From the NCBI GenBank assembly GCA_963739045.1, contig CAVTYY010000005.1:1-64000 (forward strand): a stretch of 64,000 nucleotides of DNA, written 5' to 3'. Shown piece by piece: positions 41,561 through 49,661 of this stretch (its first letter is position 1; every line of letters starts with the position of its first letter). The notes beneath the pieces are model-generated. The model did not search any database. It worked only from the letters and a program-made list of their open reading frames with translations, and had not been told where the DNA came from. Origin of the DNA: Halobacillus_B sp963739045 (lineage in GTDB: Bacteria > Bacillota > Bacilli > Bacillales > Halobacillaceae). A program made the translations under genes and the position numbers.

Positions 41561-43627
41561 TTATTTATGTTTGTGATGGCCGTGTCCTCTGCCGTGATGG
41601 TGGTCATGCTTGCCATGGCCGCCGGGGTGATGATGGTGTTTTCCGTGATGTTTATCTTTATCTTGCGAAAGGTCGAGCTGGTACTTGGCGAAACCATTTT
41701 CGGTTTCATTTAGAAAGTTGATATTTTCAATGGAGTCTGCATAAGGCTGTGCTTGTAAAGAAGATTCAAAAGTAAGATCGAGTTTCTTATTTTTAATTTC
41801 TTCAAAGGACCAGTTATGATCAGCAGCCGGATCAATCGTTTGCTGGTCCACCATATAGTCAATTAATATTTGACGGTTTTCATCTGGTGAATCGATGATG
41901 ATGTTGGATCCGTCAAGGTGAGGGAAGTGACCGCCTCCGCTTGCACGATAGTTATTGGTCGCCACAATAAAGGACATTTCCTTTGTTACATTCTTTCCAT
42001 TATACTGCAGCTTTTTAATTCGGCTGGCATCCGGATGAATTTCCTTACCGCTTTGATCGTATTTCGCTGGCTGGGTCACGTCGACTTCATAAGTAACACC
42101 GTCAATGACATCGTAGTTATAAGAAGGGAAGTCTGTATTGACTAAACTTTGCTCTTTTTTGCTTTTTGGATCGATTTGGTTAAATTGACCGGCAGACATC
42201 TCGAGCCAGTCTTTTAGTTCTTCCCCATTCAGAAGTACGGCTTTTAACGTATTTGGATAAACGTAAAGGTCCGCTACATTCTTGATCGCGATATCTCCCG
42301 CCGGTATATCTGTATAATAGGAGGAACCGCTCCGACCGCCGGCTTTAAACGGTGCCCCGGCGGATAATACGGGAATATCCGCATATTCTGTTCCCTGAAT
42401 GTTATTTTCCACATACCATTTCTGTGCATTCGTAACAATTTGAATGGAAGGATCATCGTTTACAAGTGCGAAATAGCTGTTAATCGGTGCGTTAGTTTCT
42501 CCCACCGGTGTTCGTACATAATTAATCGTCGCTTCATGTTCCTTTTTCACCGCATCGACAATCTCTTGATCTGTGGATACTAGAGAAGTTCCGGTAGATG
42601 AGTCATAGATTGGACGAGCTTCTGATTGGGAATCTTTGACGGTCCAGTCCCCATTGTTGTCCGTTAAGGTGAGATCAATAACCCCCAGGTGATCGCCCCA
42701 ATACCCAGGTTCAACAGAAGGGACACCATTAATCGTACCTTTAGAAGAATCAACACCGCTCACCCCTTCGAAAGTGGCGTCTCCAGGAAATACTTTATGA
42801 GCATGTCCAAATAGAATCGCGTCGATTCCCTCTACTTCACTTAAGTAATAGACTGCATTCTCATCATTTCCCTGTGGTGCAGCTTTTTCAAAACCTGAGT
42901 GGGGAACAGCAACAATAATATCAGCGCCTTCTGCCTTCATTTCTGGTACGTATTTCTTTGCCGTTTCTACTATGTCTTTCACGACCACTTTTCCTTCAAG
43001 GTTTCCTTTATCCCATTGCATTACTTGAGGGGGGACGAATCCAATCACGCCGACTTTCAGCTGATGTTCCTGACCATTCTCATCGGTGACCGTTTTATCA
43101 AGGATCTTGTAGGGATTAAAATAATGCTTATCATTGGCCGGGTTATTATCCTGATCATCTACATAAACGTTAGCGTTGACGTAAGGGAAGTTTGCGCCGC
43201 TAAGACTTTGATTTAGAAAATCAAGTCCGTAATTAAATTCATGATTTCCGATATTTCCTGCATCATAATGGAGCAGGTTCATCGCTTTGTATACGGGGTG
43301 GACTTCACCTTCTTTGAGCGGATCGACCTTTGCCACATAATCACCTAAAGGTGTTCCCTGAATTAAATCACCATTATCAAACAACAAGCTATTGGTCGAT
43401 TCTTTTCTCGCTTGTTTAATGAGGGTAGCTGTTTTTGCCAGTCCAAATTGCTCTGTCGTCTGGTCTTTATAGTAATCATAATTAACAATATTCGTATGAA
43501 TGTCGGTCGTTTCTAAGATTCTTAGATTCACGTCTGCTGACGTTCCATCGGCATGAGCGGGTGGATTATGTAACGGTAAAGCTAGTATTCCAATGGTTAA
43601 TGCAGCGGTAAAAGCCTTCTTTAACAT
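41561..43627 (-). CDS. Secreted 2',3'-cyclic-nucleotide phosphodiesterase/nucleotidase with histidine-rich tail
   Basis: The 688-residue protein has a signal peptide (cut near residue 26, AHA), then a calcineurin-like metallophosphatase domain (about 30-340) with ETTDIHTNI, DNGDLIQG, IGNHEFNYG and the downstream GHAHKVFPG metal ligands. The 5'-nucleotidase C-terminal domain (about 380-590) contains NNYRASGGG. This is the CpdB/YfkN type, which scavenges extracellular nucleotides. The last 32 residues contain 15 histidines with Gly and Lys and no sortase motif. Such a tail may bind Zn, Ni or Mn, which this enzyme class needs; that is inference. AGGAGG precedes the start. Confidence 0.92.
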   Translation of the reverse strand: MLKKAFTAALTIGILALPLHNPPAHADGTSADVNLRILETTDIHTNIVNYDYYKDQTTEQFGLAKTATLIKQARKESTNSLLFDNGDLIQGTPLGDYVAKVDPLKEGEVHPVYKAMNLLHYDAGNIGNHEFNYGLDFLNQSLSGANFPYVNANVYVDDQDNNPANDKHYFNPYKILDKTVTDENGQEHQLKVGVIGFVPPQVMQWDKGNLEGKVVVKDIVETAKKYVPEMKAEGADIIVAVPHSGFEKAAPQGNDENAVYYLSEVEGIDAILFGHAHKVFPGDATFEGVSGVDSSKGTINGVPSVEPGYWGDHLGVIDLTLTDNNGDWTVKDSQSEARPIYDSSTGTSLVSTDQEIVDAVKKEHEATINYVRTPVGETNAPINSYFALVNDDPSIQIVTNAQKWYVENNIQGTEYADIPVLSAGAPFKAGGRSGSSYYTDIPAGDIAIKNVADLYVYPNTLKAVLLNGEELKDWLEMSAGQFNQIDPKSKKEQSLVNTDFPSYNYDVIDGVTYEVDVTQPAKYDQSGKEIHPDASRIKKLQYNGKNVTKEMSFIVATNNYRASGGGHFPHLDGSNIIIDSPDENRQILIDYMVDQQTIDPAADHNWSFEEIKNKKLDLTFESSLQAQPYADSIENINFLNETENGFAKYQLDLSQDKDKHHGKHHHHPGGHGKHDHHHGRGHGHHKHK

Positions 43628-43821
43628 GTAACAACCTCCTATATAATGAGTGGGCCCGCTACTATTCTATAACCTTTTGCCGTAACCTTCTGTCGAAATA
43701 TGTAAAAATTGTGTAAAAAACAGGAAAATGGTTCGTTGGAATCAGGATACCAGAGAGAGGAGGAGGTACAAAGGTTCATCAATTAAATAAGCTGCCCTTT
43801 CCTTAATGCTACACAAAGAAT

Positions 43822-44030
43822 GAGGCTGGGACATAAGGAAATGCCCCCAATCTAAAGAAGAACAATTAGGGGAGGGCAGGGGTTTACTCTGAATGGCCGC
43901 TCCGGAAATTCACTCCGCTTTTCGCGGGCGGCTGGTCTGCCTCCTCGTGCTGCGCACTCCGGGGTCAAACCTATGCCTTCCTCCCGCAGAAGTCTCCGTG
44001 TATTTCCTACGCTGGAATGGTTTCTATTTT
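43822..44030. repeat. Interspersed GC-rich element, family 2, long copy
   Basis: Starts GAGGCTGGGACATAAGG and includes CGCGGGCGGCTGG, CCTCCTCGTGCTGCGCAC and CCGCAGAAGTCTCCGTG. Its 3' two-thirds matches 54292-54408 in reverse; its 5' third matches 19219-19324 in reverse. A 66-codon minus-strand frame inside it is not a gene. The rest of the gap 43628-44251 shows only the 5'-nucleotidase promoter side and the ADH terminator. Confidence 0.75.
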
Positions 44031-44139
44031 TCACTTCCTTCTTCCTTTTCATTAGAGGAGCCTGATTAAGATAAATGGGAAACGTATAATACGTCCTGTT
44101 GTGTAAACTTCGAGAAGTTCCATATCACGATGACAGGAA

Positions 44140-44185
44140 AAACCCGAACGAAGAAGGAGCGTTAACTCCTTCTGCGTTCGGGTTT
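44140..44185 (-). terminator. Terminator of the zinc alcohol dehydrogenase gene
   Basis: AAACCCGAACG (44140-44150) with CGTTCGGGTTT (44175-44185) plus inner AGAAGGAG/CTCCTTCT pairing, another member of the recurring hairpin set. Confidence 0.85.
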
Positions 44186-44251
44186 AATAATGGCTGACAG
44201 ATTTTTTTCCCAACCTCCTTCTAATGCAAAAACATAGACTCATTAAGGGAT

Positions 44252-45394
44252 TTATGGTTTCAATATAACTTTAATGTTGCCATCTTCTTTTTTATCAAAA
44301 ATATCGTAGGCTTTTGCTGCCTCATCGATCGGCATGCTGTGAGTAATGATATCAGTCGGATCAAACTCTTTATTTTCAATCATGTCATACAATTTAGGCA
44401 TCAAGTGGATAACAGGAGCCTGCCCCATTTTTAATGAAACATTGCGGGCAAAGAAGTCACCGATTGGAAAACCATTGGCTTCTGTTCCATACACACCGGT
44501 CAGCTGAACGGTTCCAAATTTACGGATAGACTCAGACGCCGTTTTAATAGGACTGATTGTTCCAAATTGGTTATCGAATTCTGAACCGAATTCTTCATTT
44601 GAAGGCACCGTGCCGTCCATACCTACACAGTCTATGACGACATCTGCTCCGCCTTTCGTTTCTTCGTGGAGAAGAGAGCCGATCTTTTCAAAGGTTTTAA
44701 AATTATAAGTCTCCGCATTATTCGTCCGTTTGGCATGATCAAGACGGTGATCCACTTGGTCTACAGCGATCACTCGGCTGGCGCCTTTAAGTTTGGCAAA
44801 TTTCTGAGCCATTAATCCAATCGGACCGCTTCCGAGGATGATGACGGTGTCTCCCTGTTTCACCCCGCTGTTCTCTACACTCCAGTAAGCTGTTGGAATG
44901 ACATCCGAAAGGAATAAGACACTTTCGTCATCCAATTCACTCGACTCCGGAACTTTAAAGGACGTGAAATCCGCATAAGGAACACGCAGGTATTCTGCTT
45001 GTCCTCCTGGATAGCTACCGTACATTTCTGTAAATCCGAATAAACCACCGATTTCACCGTGAGGATTGGAATCATCACACTGACTTTCCATTTGATTCTT
45101 GCAGAAGAAGCATTCCCCACAGCCAATATTGAAAGGAATGACGACGCGGTCGCCTTTTTTCAAGTTCTTTACTTCAGGTCCAACTTCTTCGACTATTCCC
45201 ATTGGTTCGTGACCGACAACGTAATCCTGCTCCGGCTCAATTCCTCCTTTATAGAGGTGTAGGTCTGACCCGCATATTCCGCTTGCTGTTATTTTTACAA
45301 TCATGTCCGTATGTTCTTTAATAGAAGGGGCTTCGACTTGTTTCGTTACCATTCGTTCTTTGCCTTGATATGTGACAGCTTTCACTTTATACAC
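44252..45394 (-). CDS. Zinc-dependent alcohol dehydrogenase, formaldehyde-dehydrogenase-like MDR protein
   Basis: The 380-residue medium-chain dehydrogenase has catalytic zinc ligands in ASGICGSDLHLYKG (Cys near 41) and VVGHEPMG (His-Glu), a structural zinc loop GCGECFFCKNQMESQC (four cysteines, about 95-110), and the NAD loop LGSGPIGLMAQ near 187. The insertion-rich C-terminal half resembles glutathione-independent formaldehyde dehydrogenase-like enzymes of bacilli. It oxidises alcohols or aldehydes with NAD in the cytosol; the natural substrate is not evident. Monocistronic, with GAGGATG upstream and a terminator downstream. Confidence 0.9.
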   Translation of the reverse strand: MYKVKAVTYQGKERMVTKQVEAPSIKEHTDMIVKITASGICGSDLHLYKGGIEPEQDYVVGHEPMGIVEEVGPEVKNLKKGDRVVIPFNIGCGECFFCKNQMESQCDDSNPHGEIGGLFGFTEMYGSYPGGQAEYLRVPYADFTSFKVPESSELDDESVLFLSDVIPTAYWSVENSGVKQGDTVIILGSGPIGLMAQKFAKLKGASRVIAVDQVDHRLDHAKRTNNAETYNFKTFEKIGSLLHEETKGGADVVIDCVGMDGTVPSNEEFGSEFDNQFGTISPIKTASESIRKFGTVQLTGVYGTEANGFPIGDFFARNVSLKMGQAPVIHLMPKLYDMIENKEFDPTDIITHSMPIDEAAKAYDIFDKKEDGNIKVILKP

Positions 45395-45750
45395 ATCCTC
45401 TTCTCAAAGTTTAGTTGACCTATTTCCGTTATTAAAATACCTTAAACTCTGACTATTTACAGAATTTATACTTTTATATAGGTCTTTTTATTTACAAACA
45501 GAAGTAAACCAACGGATAGAAAAAGGGAGAGAGACCTAAATGAAGGCGATTCAAAGCTGTTTCATATAATTGTGGGCAGAAGAAGAATAAATGAATCATT
45601 AGTCTGTATTAAGTTTTTTGTAATATTACTTTTTCAGAATAATATTTGTTACTGGAATGGATGGAGAAAGGCAGAGGAAAAATGATGTTTAAGGAGAAGA
45701 AAAAGAGGAACATAGATTCTATTAGTAATAAAAAGGAAGGGGAGAAATTC
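45395..45750. other. Divergent promoter region (ADH and nadE)
   Basis: AT-rich 356-bp gap. No gene or strong regulatory motif was recognised beyond the GGGGAGA ribosome site of the NAD synthase gene. The in-frame 35-codon extension of that gene from 45646 is lysine-rich, lacks family similarity and is rejected. Confidence 0.4.
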
Positions 45751-46500
45751 ATGCAAAAACGAATTGAATACTTAACAAATTGGCTGCAAAACAAGGTGAA
45801 AGAGGCAGGGGCAGACGGAGCATTAGTAGGAATCAGCGGAGGGATTGATTCTGCAGTAGTTTCTTATTTAATTAAACGGGCTTTCCCAGATCATTCTTTA
45901 GGAGTTATTTTACCAATAAACCAAAAGGTTGAGGATCAGGATGATGCTCTGGCTGTAGTAGAAGGGGCAAATCTGGATTATACAGGAATAGAATTAACTA
46001 TTCCTTATAAGGAAACCTTCTCCGCTATTCGTGAAAAGCTTGAAGAAAAAGGAGATTGGAATGAAGGGAAGTCCCAGCTCGGCGGTGCGAATTTGCAAGC
46101 AAGACTAAGAATGAGCACTTTATATGCAGTAGCAAGCAATTACAATTATTTAGTAGTGGGAACAGATAATGCAGCGGAAGATTATACAGGTTATTTCACT
46201 AAATATGGGGATGGCGGTGTGGATCTTGTTCCATTGATTCATATGCGCAAGGAGGAAGTCCGGGAAATGGCTAAGGCTCTCAATGTTACGGATTCTATTC
46301 TTCATAAGAAGCCAAGCGCAGAGCTCTGGGAAGGACAGTCAGATGAAGATGAACTTGGATTATCCTATGACACGATCGATAAATATCTCCGTGGAGAAAG
46401 CATAAGCCCGGAAGATGAAGAACATTTGAAAGACTTACATGCCAAGACAGAGCATAAACGTCAAGTTCCGGCAGGACCAGAACGTTATAAAGGAGAGTGA
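45751..46500 (+). CDS. nadE: NH3-dependent NAD(+) synthase
   Basis: Starting at the ATG at 45751 behind GGGGAGAAATTC the protein has 249 residues, matching the short ammonia-dependent class without a glutaminase domain. The PP-loop SGGIDSA is at 29-35, AGARLRMSTLYAVA-like ANLQARLRM near 112-120, GTDNAAEDYTGYFTKYGDGG near 140-160, and KKPSAELW near 187. It adenylates nicotinate adenine dinucleotide and amidates it with ammonia in the last step of NAD synthesis. The next gene, an isochorismatase-fold hydrolase, may be a nicotinamidase, which would make the pair a salvage unit. Confidence 0.93.
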   Translation: MQKRIEYLTNWLQNKVKEAGADGALVGISGGIDSAVVSYLIKRAFPDHSLGVILPINQKVEDQDDALAVVEGANLDYTGIELTIPYKETFSAIREKLEEKGDWNEGKSQLGGANLQARLRMSTLYAVASNYNYLVVGTDNAAEDYTGYFTKYGDGGVDLVPLIHMRKEEVREMAKALNVTDSILHKKPSAELWEGQSDEDELGLSYDTIDKYLRGESISPEDEEHLKDLHAKTEHKRQVPAGPERYKGE

Positions 46501-46505
46501 AGGTC

Positions 46506-47063
46506 ATGAAGCAGGATACGGCGCTGGTCATTATAGATATGATTAATAAAATGGATTTCGACGGCGGAGAAGATCTGCTTGATAACACTCTGCAAATAAC
46601 AGGAAATCTGCAAAATTTGAAATCACAGGCAAAGGATAAAAATCTGCCCGTCATTTACGTCAACGACAATTTTGGTCTTTGGCAGGATAACGTTTCCGAT
46701 TTAATATCTGAATGCAGGAAGGGACAAGGTAAGCCAGTCATTGATCAGCTACTCCCTGATGAAGACGATTATTTCATAATCAAACCGAAGCATTCCGGTT
46801 TTTTCGGAACGCAGCTTGGTATTCTTCTCAACCAGCTGGAAGTCAATAACTTAATTATCACAGGAATTGCAGGCGATATCTGTGTGTTATTTACCGCAAA
46901 TGATGCGTATATGAGAGAATACAACCTTTGGGTGCCAAGGGATTGTACAGCTTCAGAGACCACGGAAGGAAATAATAATGCCATTCAAATTATTGAACGT
47001 TCTTTATCTGCAGTTATTACTGATAGTCGAGAGATCGATATTGATCAGGCATTCGATGATTGA
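46506..47063 (+). CDS. Isochorismatase-family cysteine hydrolase, possible nicotinamidase
   Basis: The ATG at 46506 gives 185 residues; a GTG at 46497 sits inside the AAAGGAG site. The catalytic triad of the family is visible: D11 in VIIDMINKMDF, a lysine in IIKPKHSGFFGT (K93 or K95), and C126 in GIAGDICVLFTA. The family includes nicotinamidases and isochorismatases. The position right after nadE suggests nicotinamide to nicotinate conversion for NAD salvage. The metal-binding DxHxxxxHC-type set of PncA is not apparent, so other amide substrates remain possible. Confidence 0.85.
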   Translation: MKQDTALVIIDMINKMDFDGGEDLLDNTLQITGNLQNLKSQAKDKNLPVIYVNDNFGLWQDNVSDLISECRKGQGKPVIDQLLPDEDDYFIIKPKHSGFFGTQLGILLNQLEVNNLIITGIAGDICVLFTANDAYMREYNLWVPRDCTASETTEGNNNAIQIIERSLSAVITDSREIDIDQAFDD

Positions 47064-47159
47064 CTTTTCCTGATGAATTGAGTACGATTTAGCTGTGAAC
47101 AGATTCTGTTCCGCCAGCACAATTCCTTACTAAAAAGGGGAAATGATTTATGAGTGTGG

Positions 47160-47268
47160 TTGTTCTTAACTAATTCCGTTAACTTTATACGGTCCTGAAT
47201 AGCAGTAAAAAGCATGCATTGAGCAGGCTTATTTCGCTGTACTATTTTTCAGGAGGAGTTAAGAACAA
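47160..47268 (+). ncRNA. Possible structured RNA upstream of the mutS2-like gene
   Basis: Long-range inverted repeat TTGTTCTTAACT (47160-47171) with AGTTAAGAACAA (47257-47268), plus inner TCCTGAATAG (47193-47202) with CTATTTTTCAGGA (47242-47254). The stem is followed by two terminators at 47305 and 47392. It may fold into an untranslated RNA or leader; no known riboswitch class was recognised. A 7-codon frame starting at 47150 overlaps the first arm. Confidence 0.35.
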
Positions 47269-47304
47269 GCATAAGCATAGCGCAAAAGACAAGAGTGTAC
47301 GTAC

Positions 47305-47337
47305 AGCTATGGCTTTTTTAGTCATAGCTTTTTTTAT
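47305..47337 (+). terminator. Intrinsic terminator 1 upstream of mutS2-like gene
   Basis: AGCTATGGC (47305-47313) with GTCATAGCT (47321-47329), loop of 7, then eight T residues. Confidence 0.85.
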
Positions 47338-47391
47338 ACTCTAATATGGCGGAACGGAGAATGTTTTCATCCATTTCAAACCATATCTTTG

Positions 47392-47427
47392 CTGCGGTGA
47401 GCTATTTAGCTTGCCGCAGTTTTTTTT
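47392..47427 (+). terminator. Intrinsic terminator 2, immediately before the mutS2-like ribosome site
   Basis: CTGCGG (47392-47397) and inner AGCT pair with AGCT and CCGCAG (47414-47419), followed by eight T. It lies 27 nt before the TTG start, so transcripts of the MutS2-like gene must read through it or begin after it. Confidence 0.75.
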
Positions 47428-47453
47428 ATGGGAAAATTCAGGAGGGAACCCCA

Positions 47454-49370
47454 TTGAACCAACGAACGTATCAAACTTTAGAGTTTAAGGAAATTTTACA
47501 AGAGGCAGCTGGTTTTGCCTTAACACGTGAAGGAAAAGAGAAGGTAGAACAGCTCACTCCGTCTACTAACCGTAAATTGATTGAACGCTGGCATGAAGAA
47601 ATAGACGAGGGGTTGGCGATTCTTAATATGAGCGGCAATGTACCCGTTCATAGTCTCGATGATGTGAGCTATATGATGGACCAGGGGCAGAAGGGAATAT
47701 TTATTAGACCTGCTCAATTCACAGATCTTCTTTCGTTTCTCGATCATTGTACTAAATTAAAGCGATATATGAAGGGTAAGGAATTTATTGCTCCGACGAT
47801 CAGCCTATATGCGGATTCGATGGCTGATCTATCCATGTTAGAAGAAGACATTGCTAGTAAAATCCGTCACGGACAAGTGGATGATTATGCTTCGAAGACC
47901 TTGTCTAAAGTTCGGAAACAGCTTCACATTAAACAAGCGAAGCTGAGAGAACGCATAGAGGCTTTATCTAAGAAACATCACGCTTATATGCAGGAAAGCC
48001 GTCCGGTGGAGAAAAACCAAAGATATACCCTTCCTATTAAACGAGAGCATCGCAGAAAGGTGAAAGGAACCATTATTGACCAATCTGCTTCAGGGGCAAC
48101 ACTCTTCATCGAGCCGGAAGAGCTGACATTTCTGCAGGAAGATCTTCAGCTTCTGCGTATGAACGAGGAACAGGAAGTCGAACAAATTCTATATTTCTTG
48201 ACTAACCGCGTCCTGGACCACGAATATGAACTGACTATTGCCATGGAGACCATGCTTCAATATGATATTATTTTCGCAAAAGCGAAATACAGCCGTTCTA
48301 TTAGCGGCAGCACGTCTGTCTTTGCAGAAGGGTATTCTATGATAATTAAGAATGCCCGGCACCCGCTGTTAAAGGAAGAAGCGGTGCCCCTATCATTTCA
48401 AATGGGAGAAGAAGATCAGGCGTTGTTAATCACTGGTCCCAATACAGGAGGGAAAACAGTGACTTTGAAAACGACGGGACTGCTATGTTTAATGGCTCAA
48501 TCCGGTCTGCACATTCCTGCGGACGAAGGAACCGTGCTTCCCATTTTTCAGCAGATTTTTGTAGATATAGGTGACGGCCAAAGCATTGAGGAGAATTTAA
48601 GCACGTTCAGCTCTCGATTAGTCAACTTAATTGATATTCTCAGAGAGGCAAATGACCACTCTCTGCTCCTCTTAGATGAAATAGGGTCAGGGACAGATCC
48701 AGGAGAAGGAATGGGGCTGGCAACGGCGATTCTTGAGCAATTATCCCAAAAAGGATCCACCATTTTAGCAACTACCCACTATAGTGAAATGAAGGAGTAT
48801 GCCAAACAAAAGCCAGGATTCATCAACGGGGCAATGGAATTTGATTTGGAAACGTTGAAGCCGACTTACAAGCTCTTCCTTGGTATGACAGGGCGGAGTC
48901 AAGCTTTTGATATTGCCCATAAACTAGGTCTTCATCCAGACATTCTTAAGAATGCTCACGAGATTACGTATAAGGAGGAGGCGCATTATTCAGTGGATGC
49001 CGACCAATTGAAGAAACAGGCATACACTAGCCAGACAGCCTTCAATCGGTATGGCAGACAAAGATACTCTGAGAAGACGAAATCGACTTCAAAGGGCTTT
49101 GTAATGGGGGATAATGTAGTGGTTCTTGCTACAGGCGAAACAGCGATCGTTTATAAGGGGCCGGATGAAAAGGGGAACTATATCGTTCAAATCAAAGGAG
49201 AGAAGTATACCTATAATCACAAGCGTTTAAAGCTCCATATAGCTGCAGAAGAACTGTATCCTGAGGATTACGATTTTGATATTATTTTTAAATCCAAAGA
49301 ATACCGGAAAATAAGCAAGCAGCTGGACCGCAAGCACGTAGAGGGACTTACCCTTCATGATGAAGAATAA
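47454..49370 (+). CDS. MutS2-like DNA/ribosome-associated ATPase lacking the Smr domain
   Basis: The TTG start at 47454 follows AGGAGGG at 7 nt and gives 638 residues; a longer frame from 47346 would cross a terminator and is rejected. The N-terminal LNQRTYQTLEFKEIL matches MutS2. A helical lever domain (about 100-300) precedes the ATPase: ITGPNTGGKT near 326-335, LLLLDEIGSGTDPG near 403-416 and the ABC-type signature between them. A KOW-like beta segment (GDNVVVLATGE, about 554-600) is present, but the C-terminal Smr nuclease domain of canonical MutS2 (about 785 aa) is missing. It may be a regulatory paralogue of MutS2/RqcU. Confidence 0.87.
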   Translation: MNQRTYQTLEFKEILQEAAGFALTREGKEKVEQLTPSTNRKLIERWHEEIDEGLAILNMSGNVPVHSLDDVSYMMDQGQKGIFIRPAQFTDLLSFLDHCTKLKRYMKGKEFIAPTISLYADSMADLSMLEEDIASKIRHGQVDDYASKTLSKVRKQLHIKQAKLRERIEALSKKHHAYMQESRPVEKNQRYTLPIKREHRRKVKGTIIDQSASGATLFIEPEELTFLQEDLQLLRMNEEQEVEQILYFLTNRVLDHEYELTIAMETMLQYDIIFAKAKYSRSISGSTSVFAEGYSMIIKNARHPLLKEEAVPLSFQMGEEDQALLITGPNTGGKTVTLKTTGLLCLMAQSGLHIPADEGTVLPIFQQIFVDIGDGQSIEENLSTFSSRLVNLIDILREANDHSLLLLDEIGSGTDPGEGMGLATAILEQLSQKGSTILATTHYSEMKEYAKQKPGFINGAMEFDLETLKPTYKLFLGMTGRSQAFDIAHKLGLHPDILKNAHEITYKEEAHYSVDADQLKKQAYTSQTAFNRYGRQRYSEKTKSTSKGFVMGDNVVVLATGETAIVYKGPDEKGNYIVQIKGEKYTYNHKRLKLHIAAEELYPEDYDFDIIFKSKEYRKISKQLDRKHVEGLTLHDEE

Positions 49371-49414
49371 GCCATAGCGCCATATAAGTTGGGAACAAAA
49401 AAGTTTCATGTATT

Positions 49415-49449
49415 AGAAAACCCGAACGATACTCTGGTTCGGGTTTTCT
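49415..49449. terminator. Terminator, AAACCCGAAC type
   Basis: AGAAAACCCGAAC (49415-49427) with GTTCGGGTTTTCT (49437-49449), perfect 13-bp stem. Similarity to the hairpin at 15690 continues about 25 nt downstream. Confidence 0.85.
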
Positions 49450-49588
49450 ATATTTTGCGATCCATGAAGATAACATTTCTTCCACTTCAATGCCCCACTT
49501 GGTTTTGTACCCAATCCCACCCCGTATATTATCTAATAAATCTACGCAAGAATAACCATTGTTTTTTTATATAAGTTCTAATTAACAT

Positions 49589-49613
49589 GTTTTATTAAGT
49601 GTTGAACGGGAAA
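49589..49613 (+). promoter_or_regulatory. Candidate SigB promoter of katE
   Basis: GTTTTA (49589-49594), 13-nt spacer, GGGAAA (49608-49613), close to the general-stress sigma-B consensus GTTTaa/GGGwAw. Location 49 nt before the catalase start and known SigB control of B. subtilis katE support it. Confidence 0.55.
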
Positions 49614-49661
49614 AGAGAGGACATAAGAATTTACATATTTTATAAAAGGAGGAGTATTTGA

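Noticed and set aside
41405..41713. 102-codon plus-strand frame overlapping the nucleotidase 3' end
   Set aside because: It starts inside a terminator and is the complement of the histidine-rich tail; composition explains its length.
43852..44052. 66-codon minus-strand frame
   Set aside because: Entirely inside a family 2 interspersed repeat.
47346..47453. 36-codon N-terminal extension of the MutS2-like protein
   Set aside because: It would cross an intrinsic terminator and lacks MutS2 similarity; the TTG at 47454 has a proper ribosome site.
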